Numbered from the stretch's first letter, positions 12,592 through 23,289 are shown. The stretch: DNA of 64,000 nt from Hydractinia symbiolongicarpus (GCF_029227915.1 NC_079879.1:23636501-23700500), one strand, 5' to 3'. Program-made: numbers and translations. Notes: generated from the sequence alone by a model not told the origin.

Positions 12592-13290
12592 ATGAGTCGG
12601 TTTCAAAATGCTCCAGATGATCTAAAAACACAGGAAATGTGTAACAATACAGTTGAATGGAGCCCCGATCTACCCATACTCCAGATCGATTTAAAGCCCA
12701 GGAAATGTGCAACCAGGTACTTTTAAAAAATCCCTATATGTTCTCATATGTTCCAGGTGATCTAAAAACTCAGGAAATGTGCAATAAGGCGGTTGACGAT
12801 AAACCCATTCGAATCGAATATGTTCCAGAGCATTTCAAGACGTAACAGGGCGGTCAAGGCATATCCCTATATGCTCGCAGATGTTCCCAATCATCTAAAA
12901 ACATAGGAATTGTTCAATGAGGGAGGATGCTATAGGCTCAAGTATGTTCCGGATTAATTCAAGACCCAGGAGATGTGAAACAAGGTAGTTCAATGGAATT
13001 TGAATGCGCTCAGGTTTGTTCCGGATTATCGCAACCGAGTCGTTGAATGCAATCCTTATATGCTCAATCTGAAATGGATCCCGATTGTTTTGTTACTCAG
13101 GATATATGTAGGAAGGTTGAATCTGTATTGCTCGATGTCTATCAACAGCGGAAAGCACAGAAGGTTTAAATTAAAAATGAATTGATGCCATTACCATGGC
13201 ATCCAGAACGATATTGTGATTGGTGCATGCCGGAGGACGAGAAGCAAGAATTTCAAAATTATAGGAGCCTTAATTGATCGATTAAAAAAT
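12592..13290 (+). pseudogene. KTQEMC-repeat protein of the Polinton, decayed
   Basis: Several frames carry a repeated unit of about 33 residues with the pattern YVPxxLKTQEMCNKAV (for example FSYVPGDLKTQEMCNKAV near 12745 and EYVPEHFKT near 12820). At the end comes PLPWHPERYCDWCMPEDEK (about 13190-13250), the usual C-terminal signature of these proteins. The family is common in cnidarian, insect and fish mobile DNA and its function is unknown. At least four frameshifts or stops break the copy. Its place next to the left TIR, on the plus strand, fits accessory Polinton cargo. Confidence 0.75.
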
Positions 13291-13310
13291 TTTAATAGAT
13301 AAAATTCATA

Positions 13311-13463
13311 ATGTTTGAAAATGCAGTAGTCCTGATATTTATGGCCGGCGTTGGTATCTCTCTACCACTTATGGCTATGGCCGTAGTCTAAGAATCGTCG
13401 AAGGAGAAGGAGACTGAACGATCAATTAAAGATTTGGAGGATCGGATTCTTGATTTAGAATAG
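13311..13463 (+). pseudogene. Small membrane protein with charged tail, one internal stop
   Basis: ATG at 13311 opens a 24-residue hydrophobic peptide (AVVLIFMAGVGISLPLMAMA). It is interrupted by TAA and then continues in the same frame as a charged, coiled-coil-like tail (RSIKDLEDRILDLE) to TAG at 13463. I read it as a 50-residue single-pass membrane protein with one nonsense change. It is not assigned to a named family. Confidence 0.5.
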
Positions 13464-13503
13464 AGCAGGATTTTATGTATCGTTAGAACCATAAAATAAA
13501 ACG

Positions 13504-13652
13504 ATGAAAGAACAGTGCGATGATTGTGAATGTGTACTTCACGAATATGATAGGCGCAAATGTGGGAGAAATTTGCGGTGCAAGGTAAAATATTATGTTG
13601 GCATTGTTATCATGAATATGCATTTTATGACGTGGTTTTCGTAAATGTTTGA
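13504..13652 (+). pseudogene. Small zinc-ribbon-like protein, one frameshift
   Basis: ATG at 13504 starts MKEQCDDCECVLHEYDRRKC. After a single frameshift the reading continues with CWHCYHEYAFYD and ends VVFVNV before TGA at 13652. The two CxxC pairs (CDDC and CWHC) suggest a zinc-binding fold. Family and role are not recognised. Confidence 0.45.
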
Positions 13653-13967
13653 CTAAAAAATAAAAAAAAGTATTTTTGATACAAAAAAATGTATCCATTT
13701 TTTTCATATAAATAAAAGAGATGTTTAAATTTGGAGACCAAATGATTAAAAGAATTTCACAGTAATGTAACACCGTACAATATTGAAAGTGTGGAATTTG
13801 CAAAACCTAGTGGTAAGTGATTCTATCCCACTAAACAAAGGTAAAGATTAACGGTTTGTAATTGGCTATCATGATTAAGACGGCAACCTATCCCTGTTAT
13901 TAATAAAAGCCCCTAAAAAATCTGCTCTCTGGGTGTGTCTCAATATAGTCAAAATTCAGCGTTCACC

Positions 13968-14313
13968 ATGTTGTTCGATGTTGGTGATTATCTTGAATTT
14001 TTAGAAAAATATAAAGAAATCTTAAAAAAGTGGGGTGGGAAAGTGGGGCTTGCTTCACCAACTTAGGTGTAAAGAAAGATCGTTATACCAATCCCAAATT
14101 TAAAGAATGCGAAGGTAAAATGACACCCAATTTTCAAAGAAAAAAGATACCAGAGGAATCTTGTGAGTGTACAGCCATCGTAAAAATTGGAAGTATTTAT
14201 ACGCAAGGGTGCAACTATTCCAAACTTATTTGGAAGAGTGTAAAAAAAAAGAGGTTGATAGGTATGGCACTAATTATTTGAGTGAATCTGAGGATGATGA
14301 CGACGACAACTGA
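13968..14313 (+). pseudogene. Unassigned Polinton protein with acidic C-terminus
   Basis: It starts MLFDVGDYLEFLEKYKEIL at 13968. After a frameshift near 14050 it continues through TNPKFKECEGKMTPNFQRKK and SCECTAIVKIGSIYTQG, and after another shift ends NYLSESEDDDDDN before TGA. The acidic tail and lysine-rich middle are the only visible features. I do not recognise a function. Confidence 0.5.
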
Positions 14314-14332
14314 TAAGAACTATATGAAATAA

Positions 14333-14602
14333 ATGAATGTACTTCGAAAAGAAGCTAAATTATTGAAAATTTTTTGTTATTTTACACTAAATAAGAACGA
14401 TCTTGTTAAGGAAATCCACAAAGCTAAATACAAGGATATTTCAACGCAAACAAACGGTCCTTATTGTAAACCTTGTGTTGAAATTGCATATGAAAAAAAT
14501 CTTGAAAAATATTTGCAAAGTATAGTATATGATGGGAATCTACGGATCAATGCTGATACTGGTGATGTGATCGGTTGCGATATCGATTATGCACGCATGT
14601 AG
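14333..14602 (+). CDS. Unassigned Polinton protein, 89 residues
   Basis: Open from ATG at 14333 to TAG. It contains KDISTQTNGPYCKPCVEIAY and ends with DTGDVIGCDIDYAR. A CKPC pair is the only motif. It overlaps the 3' end of the minus-strand gene at 14540-15298 in a convergent arrangement. Family not recognised; it could be an N-terminally damaged copy. Confidence 0.4.
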   Translation: MNVLRKEAKLLKIFCYFTLNKNDLVKEIHKAKYKDISTQTNGPYCKPCVEIAYEKNLEKYLQSIVYDGNLRINADTGDVIGCDIDYARM

Positions 14603-15298
14603 TTTTGTAGGAAAATAACTCCTATAAAAATTATACCAGACTTTATCGAATAGGTAGGCGGGGAATCTAAGTAGTGCCTGCATACTATACATATTTACTA
14701 ATGAATTTTCATCTTTACCTTCCTGCACCTTTTGCCAGTAACTGGCACGTTCTTGTTCATTAATATAATTAACGATACGCCTAACTCGTTGGCGTATTTG
14801 CTCTTTTAGCACTATATATCGCTGTTTTACTTGCATGATTAGACTGATTTTATAGTCACTGATAACGTCGTCGCTGATTGCTTTTGAAATGAGATTAATG
14901 TCAGAATTCAACTTTGATTTAACTAGTAATCTAATACTTTCATGTTTTTGTGATCTCGCACTTAATCCTTTTGAAGTATTCTCTATGCCGGCCTGCCCAA
15001 CTCCCATAGCTATTGCAATGCCTCCCATGGCAGTGCATAGGGGAACCCCAAATCCTGTTGCTAACGCACCAATTCCAACCCCTGTAGTAATGACATTGAC
15101 ACTTAATAGTCCATGGTCACAGCAGCGAACCCAAGTGCCATGCATCTTGAACTTTTTTGCGATTCCATTTCGCTCTTTGATTTTCTTTCGAAAGTACTGT
15201 TTGATTTCCTCAATCATTCTTAACCTCTTTTGTTGACTTTCACTGTACTTCGGTGCAATTGGTTGTAATGTAGGATATAATTTCATACTATCATCCAT
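14540..15298 (-). CDS. Polinton membrane/coiled-coil protein
   Basis: A 252-residue frame starting MDDSMKLYPTLQPIAPKYSE. After a basic helical segment there is a glycine-rich hydrophobic region (about residues 65-105, GVGIGALATGFGVPLCTAMG and GIAIAMGVGQAG), then KHESIRLLVKSKLN and a long helical C-terminal half. The layout (YP-rich start, charged helix, Gly-rich membrane segment, KHxxIRxLxxSKL) is a recurrent Polinton open reading frame in animals; its role is unknown, perhaps virion membrane or entry. This is one of the few frames without an obvious break, although the last ~35 residues past PTKLHA may be read-through. Confidence 0.6.
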   Translation of the reverse strand: MDDSMKLYPTLQPIAPKYSESQQKRLRMIEEIKQYFRKKIKERNGIAKKFKMHGTWVRCCDHGLLSVNVITTGVGIGALATGFGVPLCTAMGGIAIAMGVGQAGIENTSKGLSARSQKHESIRLLVKSKLNSDINLISKAISDDVISDYKISLIMQVKQRYIVLKEQIRQRVRRIVNYINEQERASYWQKVQEGKDENSLVNMYSMQALLRFPAYLFDKVWYNFYRSYFPTKLHACIIDIATDHITSISIDP

Positions 15299-15328
15299 AC
15301 CCTTTTATTTATTCTGTGAGCAACTGCA

Positions 15329-15981
15329 TTATGATTCCGTAAAGGCAACATTTTTTTCAGAATGATTTTGATCGGTAGGCAGGAAGTCAAGTTGATCCGT
15401 CGACCCTTTTGATGGAAGGTAGACTGGTGTGTCAAAATTCCAGGTGAGCTAATATCCCCAAGTGTTTAAGTCTTTAGTGGGTAATATCGCGAAAATTTTT
15501 GATTTTGTTAAGCAAGCAATCATCCTCATCTAACTGAGGGCATATAAGACTTAATCTCGGTCTAAATATCGGTCATGTATAATACATCATAATCCCCCGT
15601 CGTAGAGTATTTTACACCTTTGGTAGATCAGCTAAACCAATGAGTTTTTGAAGTTCTTTATCAATACTAACTTTAAAGTCATTAGCTCACGAGGCCGGCA
15701 GTACCCATTATTTAATACAATCATCATGACCTTTCCAATAGCCTGTTTATTGATAAAAGCTGCCAGATCCTTGATTTTGTACAACCCTTCAGTATAAAGA
15801 TCCGGGTATCGGCGTTAGGAGATTCCGATTTCTCCTTCCAAATATTAAAGTAATTATCATTCCAAAGATTAAGCCAGCCGCCCCGAATACTGATGGATTT
15901 TAATTCAATTTTAGTGCCCTGCCCTAGGTAATTATCAATTTTTATAGGGCTGTTGATATCAGTAAGAAAGAGTTGTTTCAT
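15329..15981 (-). pseudogene. Penton-like minor capsid protein (PX), decayed
   Basis: It starts MKQLFLTDINSPIKIDNYL at 15981. A piece with TRIFILKGC precedes a frame change, then VSIDKELQKLIGLADL, then after stops PIFRPRLSLICPQLDEDD, then SKIFAILPTKDLNTWG and finally STDQLDFLPTDQNH. The order of N-terminal strand, RIFILKG, LICPQLD and the terminal QLDFxxTD matches the single-jelly-roll minor capsid (penton) proteins of Polintons. Several stops and shifts inactivate it. The assignment is from the general pattern, so moderate. Confidence 0.55.
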
Positions 15982-16055
15982 CTTTTTTTGTACGAATAAA
16001 CAATGAATATTTATTCATACAACCTCAAAGCAAAATACAAATCAAACAAGGGAGA

Positions 16056-17145
16056 ATGGCCTCTGGGTATCACGAATTTAGAACATCAGGATCTATAGGT
16101 TTCGACAGAGGCCCATATCCCTGTAATATTTACAGAATTTAACATGTATCCCATAAAAATTCTAACGACTTACTTTAATGATCTCGTTCGGGTTGGCTGG
16201 GATGGGCAAGCATTGGATTACAGGAACATTCAGGTTAATTTTGCAGCTCATTGTGCAACCACAGCATTAGGCATATCTCCTATGCATATGACAGGATCTG
16301 TGCTCCTTGTCAACTCTATTTTTAAATTTCATGTCTACTACCACTTGCGCCGTATATTAGGAAGAATGGGGGTGCCCATGCCTTTTACCGATGGGTTTAG
16401 TCAATACAAAAATCCTTATTCAACATCTGGATTCGCGCAAGTATGTCGTGAATACCGTTCAGATCCCCATCGTCTGTATAGATTCAAAGCAGTAGGTACC
16501 TCACTAACCAACGGTGAATGGTTGCCACAAGTTGATGGAGATTATGTAAAATTTATCATGTCAACAAGCCAGGGCGTTAGGGCAGAAGGTTTGACAAAAT
16601 TGAGTGAAAGTATTCGCGTCTACGTGGTCTTGTTGCTTGGATCACAGGCGGAAGCCAAAGCATCCTTGCTCGGTTCCGGTGAAGACAACTATACATCGAG
16701 ACAAATGCTACATCAAAAATGTGAAGGTATGGGTCGGCGAGTGGAGAATTTAGGGGTGATATAACACAATTTCAAAAAGTGCTGCAATATGCAAGAACTC
16801 CGGTCAATTTTGCTGTCAGATATGAATTTGTATTGGTAAAAAAAAATTGAGGGTTATAATAATAATATCTTGATTGGACATGTCAATGTAAACGTTGGGG
16901 TTCAAGTTGATCTGAATAAGAACAAGAAGCCTGGTATGAAACCGAAGCTACTCCCGAAGCATCGCTCGCCTACTAGGAGCTCTGCTGAATCACCACAGGT
17001 AAGTCATGTGATCCCCAAACATCGCCCACCACAGGTGAGCCATGTAAGCCCTAAGCCTCGCCTAGCGGCTCTGCACAAGGAAGCAGAGCAGCACAATGAC
17101 ACCAAGGCCATGTTAATTACGACCCGAGTAGGTGCCATTGTTTAA
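16056..17145 (+). pseudogene. Conserved Polinton structural-type protein, several frameshifts
   Basis: It starts MASGYHEFRTSGSIGFDRGP at 16056. After a break it continues in the long frame 16144-16764 with ALDYRNIQVNFAAHCATTAL, SVLLVNSIFKFHVYYHLRR and MGVPMPFTDGFSQYKNPY. It shifts again to give QKVLQYARTPVNFAV, then again to give IEGYNNNILIGHVNVNVGVQ, and finishes in a proline-rich tail with short SPQVSHVxPKxR repeats. The four pieces join in order without missing blocks. I recognise it as a recurrent Polinton protein but cannot name its fold; a virion role is likely from context. Confidence 0.6.
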
Positions 17146-17193
17146 GTAATAAGAAAAGTTGTCTATGATTTTTATTCACATACAACGTTATAT

Positions 17194-18348
17194 TTACGAT
17201 CTCTTGCCTTTTTTACTACCCATATAGCCCACAATAATAGCCACAGCAGCAGCAATTGCCATGTATAGGTGTTTAGCCACACATTCGACAACTTTTGCTG
17301 CAACTCTGAAAGAGAAGGATACTACCATATCTATGATTCCAGGTAATGCGCACTAGCTTTCCTGGCCAAATATCTTAAAAATGTTCCAAATCTTTCAAGC
17401 TTTTTTTGAATAAACTCTTTACTACCCGCTGCAGCACCCGCTCCTCCTACACTTCTTGTTACTGCCAGCACAATGGCAGATATCAACAATCCAACAACGG
17501 AAATAATACTCATTATAGTAAATTCCTTGTTCCTTGAATAAAATCTTAAGATTTTCGACGAGTGATGTATCGTCTCTCGCAATTTTCATTAGTATGTATT
17601 TAATTGCCTTCAATTGCGTCTGAATTTTGGATGATAGTACACCATGTGCTTCTTTTGCAGCTTTTTTTATATCCTGTAGCTCTTCTAGTTCTTCTTTAGC
17701 TTTTGCAAGGTTGTTGTTCTCAATCTCCATCTGCTTTCTTCTCCTCAAGCCTCTTCACCTTAGCCTCCGCCTTAGCAATTTCACTATTATGGAGGATCAT
17801 CTTACTTTTTGATAGTTTCAATGTTCTCTTTATAGTTTGAAGTTCGCCATTAAGTCCTCTTCTCTCGCGTTCGGTTTGAATTTCGCCTTTGGCGCTAAAG
17901 GAAGTATCCGTGAAACTTTCCGTTTCATCAACAGCATTCCCGAGCAGTGGAATCATCTCTATATCGTCCGCATTTTTGATCACCTTATCTACTTTATTCA
18001 AAAGTTGTCGAAAGTTGATATCACTGATCACTGAGCGATGGTAGTTCCCCATTATTTTTATGCTCAGATTTGGTTGTATCTACATCGTTAAAGATAAGAT
18101 TCTACCCCTCCACTCTAAAATCATTACAATACCTCGCATTTGGTTCAATATTTAATCCCTTCTCAAGATGTTTATAGAGGGAATTGATATTCGACCGTTC
18201 TTTCAGGCTTAGTTTCAGCCCCCTCCCCGACTTCTTCCTGTCCTGGCGTCGCACTGGTGCTAGGCCATGCAAGGACCCCAGGCTTAGTAAAAGATCCGTC
18301 ATCATTATTATCAAGATCATCCTTATGTGAAAATTCGCCATGGGTCAT
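17194..18348 (-). pseudogene. Polinton coiled-coil protein with C-terminal membrane segments, broken
   Basis: Overlapping minus-strand frames chain into one protein. It starts MTHGEFSHKDDLDNNDDG (18348), then ISDINFRQLLNKVDKVIKNA. A coiled coil follows (AKAEAKVKRLEEKK, then LAKAKEELEELQDIKKAAKE), then VENLKILFKEQG and, after a shift, MSIISVVGLLISAIVLAVTR with VGGAGAAAGSKEF. Another shift leads to AKHLYMAIAAAVAIIVGYMG before SKKGKRS and the stop. An FKEQG segment ahead of a long hydrophobic stretch is typical of a widespread Polinton protein of unknown role. At least four frameshifts. Confidence 0.65.
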
Positions 18349-18398
18349 ATGCTGGATTATCCATTTTATTTTAACAAAAAAAAACAACTAATAATAAA

Positions 18399-19434
18399 AT
18401 GAATGATAATATATTTGGAAAAACGGTAAATCTGTACGCCAACTTTAAAATAATGTTCGCAATGAAAGCGAAAAGGCAGCGCGTCAAGGTGAGTCATATC
18501 TCATCTACGAACAATCAGAACGAGGATTTGTATGTGGATATTCTCAATATGGGACAGAACGATGTCATTTCTCCAGGGAGTCTTCGATTATTTTTTGATC
18601 TGGAACTGACTGATACCAATACAAAACCATCGTTTCAAATATCGGCAAGAATCTGAAAATCGTACTCAATAGTAATGAAATTCAAAGCATTGACGACTAC
18701 AGAGTGTTTGCTGTCTATAGGAATCTGTGGAAATCGAAATTCGAGCGCGAGAACACCCTGATCCAGGATGGGAATAACTCCCAGGATAGTACGATACGTG
18801 CATTACAGGTGAAAGCGAGCAACCATGTAGGTACCGACGAGGAAAAAGCGGTGGCAGCACTGTATGGTAACACATTTTGAATTCCTCTTGGAAACATGTT
18901 TGAATTGACTAGGGATTTACCATTTTATGAGCCTGGATTACACGATAGACTACAATTCGTTATGCATTTTGCAAAGTATGAAGATGTTATCAAAGATGGA
19001 GGTACAGCGGCCTCAAGATCTACGACAGCAAAAGTGGCGAATGCTGGCTAAATATTTTTCAACATTGCACTGGAATTCGACAAGGTGAATAGTGGGAGAG
19101 TATTGCGCAGTAAGGTGAGAGAGTATTGCGCAGTAAGGTGATTACGAGGAAAAAAGAGGATACCAGTTATAATTTACAAATCGACACCCCAGCAAAAAGT
19201 TTGAAGGGTGTTTTACTGCTCTTTTTAGACCCATGGAAAGTTAAAGATTACTCGGGGATAAATGAAGTCTTCTACAACCCCAAAATTGAAAAAATAGCAA
19301 TCACTGTCGAGGGTGGCCAAATGAGTTGTATTCTCATTAGATCATCCCCTGATCATACTCTGCATGTTTCTGGAAATATTTTACAGAGATTGAGTGATGG
19401 TATAGCCGTGCATATAACTAAGAAAATGGATTGA
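18399..19434 (+). pseudogene. Polinton major capsid protein (double jelly-roll), broken
   Basis: It starts at 18399. A strand near the N-terminus reads VISPGSLRLFFDLELTD. After a frameshift follow IGKNLKIVLNSNEIQSIDDY, VFAVYRNLWKSKFEREN and ALYGNTF, an in-frame TGA (about 18878), then IPLGNMFELTRDLPFYEPGL. A last piece (19126-19434) has KSLKGVLLLFLDPW and FYNPKIEKIAITVEGG. The order, and the SLKGVLLLFxD and YNPxIEKxxxTVEG strands, match Polinton double-jelly-roll capsid proteins. A short direct repeat (AGAGTATTGCGCAGTAAGGTG, twice near 19095-19139) marks one of the breaks. It lies just upstream of the packaging ATPase, the usual partner. Confidence 0.75.
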
Positions 19435-19526
19435 AATGGAAATATTCCCTGTTATATATATTTGTTGAGTGGCGCTCAGTTGAATATCTTAAGCGTGCCC
19501 TTTCACAGTGTGGAATATTGAAATAA

Positions 19527-20126
19527 ATGAATTTAAACGTTGTAAAGGAACCGCACACATCCATCTTTACAGGCCCAACAAGTTGTGGAAAAACTCAACG
19601 TGTTCTGGACCTTTCCGAAGGTGAGTACAAGAAGCATTTTCACAACAATATTATCCTCTGCCCAACAATCTTATCCTCTGCCCAACCATACGATGGAACA
19701 GCACTTATCTTGAGAGATCCTCGCTTTGGCAAGATGACTATGTATTCCTGATTAATCCAAAGAATCAACTTTTTGAATGGATTGAAAAATTATCGTCACT
19801 GTTAGCTGGTGAAAACACGCTGTTCATTATCGATGATATGATTGCTGATGAAAATCTCGATGAGAAACGACAATTTTTTGCTTGAATTAGTGATTTCAGG
19901 TAGACATCGAAAGCATAGTGTCTGGTTATTACCACAGTCCTATACCGGTTTACCGAAAAATTTGAGAAGCCAAAAGAAACAGCTGTTCCTCCGGTACCCC
20001 CATGAGAGGTCAGATATGAAATTGATCGATGAGGAAACCAATATGATCAATGATTGGGAAGAGATTAAACTTCAACTGAAAAAGTCAAAACATTTGGGCC
20101 TATACGTAAGATTGGAGCACCTTTGA
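19527..20126 (+). pseudogene. Polinton packaging ATPase (FtsK/HerA, A32-like), broken
   Basis: It starts MNLNVVKEPHTSIFTGPTSC with Walker A GPTSCGKT. After a shift near 19690, INPKNQLFEWIEKL and the Walker B region TLFIIDDMI appear. A second shift near 19870 leads to LVISGRHRKHSVWLLPQSY and LPKNLRSQKKQLFLRYPHER, the arginine-rich C-terminal block of this family, ending before TGA at 20126. A 21-bp tandem slip (TTATCCTCTGCCCAACAATC-like, twice near 19665-19690) sits at the first break. The family packages DNA into capsids; this copy cannot make a full protein. Confidence 0.85.
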
Positions 20127-20194
20127 AGCTATAAAATTCTCGAATGATCATCAAATTTTAAATAAATATGTAATTAAATAAATACTCAACAACA

Positions 20195-20419
20195 TTGTAC
20201 TATTATTGGTTATTGCCTAACTCCGCGGGACACCGAGAAACGCTGCGCACACCGAGATGAATTGGATGAATTCAAGCACCGCGAATTACGAGTTCGTAGG
20301 CTGCCTACAGTGGACCACCTGCCTATCCACAGAGCCAAGCACTTCTTTGGCGATGAACTGATTCGTAGGCACCCTTCAACACCTAGATGCAGAAAGGCGA
20401 AGCTTAAAATTCTCGAGTG
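20195..20419 (+). CDS. Short basic His/Arg-rich reading frame, unassigned
   Basis: One frame is open to TGA at 20419 and reads PRDTEKRCAHRDELDEFKHR, then RRLPTVDHLPIHRAKHFFGD. No ATG is visible close upstream. The even codon structure suggests real former coding sequence between the ATPase and the BRO-N gene, but I do not recognise the family. Confidence 0.3.
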
Positions 20420-20551
20420 AATGGTGGTTTTGTTGATCGATTTGATCTACAAAACGATGTGATATTTATTAAAAAAAATCAATATGATATTTGATTGTAT
20501 ACGAACCGGAATGCAAGAAAAAAAATCGTACCACCCAGTTATTTTTGATCC

Positions 20552-20824
20552 ATGACAAATGTCAATTTTTTTATTAGGCAATGTCTTGCCCAAATGTATA
20601 TCCACCTCTTTTGCCCTATGTTAAGAATTGAGTTGAAAATTTCTAGCATTTCTATCTTAAGTATGTTGATAGATCCGGATAGCGGGTCATCAATAGCCAG
20701 CGTTGAGTTTTCTCTTACTCATTTGAAACCACAGCAAGGCAAGGTTTTTCATCACGCACCATACGTCATGCGATGTGATGTGACTTTTATTTTCCTAAAG
20801 AATCACAAGGCGGTACCTATGTGA
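20552..20824 (+). CDS. Unassigned reading frame between ATPase and BRO-N genes
   Basis: 90-residue frame from ATG at 20552. The second half (IASVEFSLTHLKPQQGKVFH) is strand-like and the first is hydrophobic. No catalytic His/Cys arrangement of an adenain-type protease is visible, although the position would suit an accessory gene. It may be a decayed piece of something larger. Confidence 0.25.
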   Translation: MTNVNFFIRQCLAQMYIHLFCPMLRIELKISSISILSMLIDPDSGSSIASVEFSLTHLKPQQGKVFHHAPYVMRCDVTFIFLKNHKAVPM

Positions 20825-20972
20825 TAACCCTATGCCAGTACATGGATTCATACGCTGATCTTGTTGATCCCAATTTAAGTTTCACATGAAACGTGGAGGG
20901 GCTGTTTAGTTTTGTATAGATTATTCGTTCATACAAAAAAATTCGATTTTCAAGAAAATTAAGAAAAGATAA

Positions 20973-21800
20973 ATGATGTGCCTTGTAATCCAGCGATCAA
21001 TTGTCGCGCATTTCAACTTTAATGGTAAAAAAATTCGAGCTGTGTATGTTGTGTGTAAAGGTAAATGCCTTGTAGCCCGCGATGTCGTTAGAGCTGTTGA
21101 ATATACAGATAATGACAATGGCAGGAGGGCGCTCGGGCCCATGTTCCCAAGAGATATATAATACGATATGAAGACGTTACCAATGCTGTGAAAAAAGGAG
21201 GTCAATATTGACATGCTCCATCCAGATACAGTTTTACTAACGGAACCAGGTCTTTATTGCTTTCTGTTTAGAAAAAAAGCAAAATTATTTGTGGATTGGG
21301 CTACTGAGGAGGTGTTGCCTATGTAGATGCAAAATCTTGCTAGGATTATCGGAGAAAAAAACGCGGTCATTGAAGAAAAGATGCAGCTCTGGCACTTCTC
21401 GTGGATGATCTTGATGACAGAGATAAACAACTTATGGTGCTGGAGGATGACATTGAGGATATGAATGAAAGCTGGCAGACATTCCCACTACGTTATCCGA
21501 TGCCAACGTATACAGCTTACGAAAAGATTAAACCTTCTACGAGCCAGATACCCTAATATGATAGTAAGAGAACCAGAATGCGACGATCCAAATGCCGTTC
21601 ACGCCTGGTGCTGATTTAAAAAAGATACCCTTGGTACCAACAATTTTTACCTCAACCACTTCACACTGCCTGATGAAGATATGCGTGAGCTTTTCGAAGA
21701 GTTGTTCTATATCGATATTGATTATTTGCGGGATTCGGCTGAAGATGATCCAGATGACGATGATTTGGATGAAGATGATTGGGATGAAGATGATCAATGA
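20973..21800 (+). pseudogene. BRO-N domain protein with acidic tail, broken
   Basis: N-terminal BRO-N features: VAHFNFNGKKIRAVYVV, KCLVARDVVRAVEYTDNDNG and, after a frameshift, DMLHPDTVLLTEPGLYCFLF with KLFVDWATEEVLPM. A coiled-coil part follows (ARIIGEKNAVIEEK, then LVDDLDDRDKQLMVLEDD in another frame). A C-terminal part has NAVHAWC, DMRELFEELFYID and an Asp/Glu-rich end before TGA at 21800. BRO-N domains are DNA-binding modules typical of large DNA viruses and their relatives. At least four frameshifts or stops. It lies convergent to the integrase gene. Confidence 0.8.
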
Positions 21801-21850
21801 GGACTTAAATATATTTTATGACTCTTGCGAGTCATAAAATAATTAAAAAT

Positions 21851-22849
21851 CTACCATTCTTTCACATACACAGAAGGTACTACGACATCCTATGGAATCA
21901 ACATTAATTTCTCTGCAACGAAACTTCAATCAGGCCCGTCTTTTAAATAATACGACACCCGACTATTTGGTTCTGCTACAATGCAATCAAGTCTATATGT
22001 CTTCTTGCTCCACCAGGCATCTGTTGCGCGTCTTTTTTGATCACGGTGTTTTTCTCCAGGTTGCAACAAATATAAATACAACCCATCCTCTGAGAGTGGT
22101 TTTTCATCCGCGTATTCTTCACTTTTCGCAAGTGTTACATCATCCAGCTTCATAGCTTTTGATGGTTTCATACCAATCATTGCAGTCTTGGTGTTGTTTA
22201 AGCCTTTTACTATAGTGTACAGGTATTTAACCCATCTACTACTAGTATCCTCAGTGATCAACTATTGCGCATCCTGCGGCTTGAATAGCCTCTTTGCAAG
22301 TACTTTATTGTACGACTAAACGTAAATGTATCATGATAATTGGTTGTAGCTTTAGAATGTTTCACCCCTTTGCCCTCTAACAGCTTTGCTACATCTGATT
22401 TAAATTCGGAACCATTATCAACTTGAAAAATTGTAGGATAGTGTAATGGTCCTGCTTTATATATGGCCTTGATCATTTCTGCAACTTCGATGACCTTTTT
22501 CGTTTCTAAAGGTCGTGCCACCTTATATCTTGAGGCGACATCGATGCCTGTCAGGATATACTTGTGTTCCCATATAGCTTGTCATGGGGCATGTACGAGA
22601 AATCAAACTGATGCATTTGGCTCGGTTTTGTAATGGTAAAATAGGGTAAGCATTCTTTTTTGGACCTTTATTATGCCGAAGAAAAAGTAGTTGCCGAGAC
22701 AACCAATGTACAACTTTCTTTTTGAATAGTCCACTCTCTGAGAAGAGTAATTTGACGGTTTTTCGTCCAATCCAAAGATGTTCAGGCTGATAATAAATAC
22801 TGCTTAGTTTTTTTGTATCTTTTCCTGTAACGATATGTTGTTTTGACAT
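21851..22849 (-). pseudogene. Polinton retroviral-type integrase, broken
   Basis: It starts MSKQHIVTGKDTKKLSSIYY at 22849, with an N-terminal helical part LFSESGLFKKKVVHWLSRQ. After shifts follow KARPLETKK-like VARPLETKKVIEVAEM and the catalytic-core segment YPTIFQVDNGSEFKSDVAK (second Asp). A further shift gives a C-terminal part with RVSYYLKDGPD, a TGA, and then the conserved end VVVPSVYVKEW before TAG at 21851. The first catalytic Asp lies in the QFD-type segment near 22600, in another frame. The family inserts the element and makes the 6-bp duplication. Several frameshifts and two in-frame stops inactivate it. Confidence 0.85.
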
Positions 22850-22880
22850 ATTTATTACATAGCAAAACGTGTGTATTTTT

Positions 22881-23278
22881 TTACAAATATTTATACGCAA
22901 AATATCTGGAAGTGAAAGCGATCCTAGAATGAAGGTTAATTCACCGTCTTGCTGTTGTTTAGAAGGTGTGTAAAAATCGGATAATTTTGGATCCTTATTG
23001 ATGGTTGCTATATAGTACTCACGCGTACTTTCATCGATTTCTTTCAAATCCTCACCGGCTTGCCTCTGCAAATCTCGTTGTTTTTTATACCAATCAATTT
23101 GTGATTCTCTGTCACGAACCCACTGCGCCTGAGAATCTTGTAGTTGTTCAATCGCTTTATCATGCCTTTTTCTCTCCTCTTCGCTGTGACCCGAGAGCTT
23201 GGAAAATAAAAAATTACTACCAGAGAATGCCAGGGCATTGATTGCTGCACCAGCCACAAGAACGCCTATAGTTGCCAT
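22881..23278 (-). pseudogene. Polinton small membrane protein with coiled coil
   Basis: ATG at 23278 starts MATIGVLVAGAAINALAFSG (hydrophobic N-terminus), then SNFLFSKLSGHSEEERKRHD and a coiled coil AIEQLQDSQAQWVRDRESQ, then EYYIATINKDPKLSDFYTPS. The AFSGSNxLFSxL plus LSDFYxPS pattern is a recurrent Polinton protein. A likely frameshift near 22930 hides the normal C-terminus, because the frame now runs through into the integrase start. Role unknown. Confidence 0.7.
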
Positions 23279-23289
23279 GTTTATTGTAG

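Noticed and set aside
14889-15236. 115-codon plus-strand frame with proline-rich stretch
   Set aside because: Antisense shadow of the Polinton membrane protein at 14540-15298, whose glycine-rich segment reads as proline on the other strand.
15329-20824. Search for an adenain-type cysteine protease gene in the Polinton
   Set aside because: No His-...-Asp/Glu-...-Cys arrangement could be recognised in any frame; the gene is probably lost or too decayed to see.
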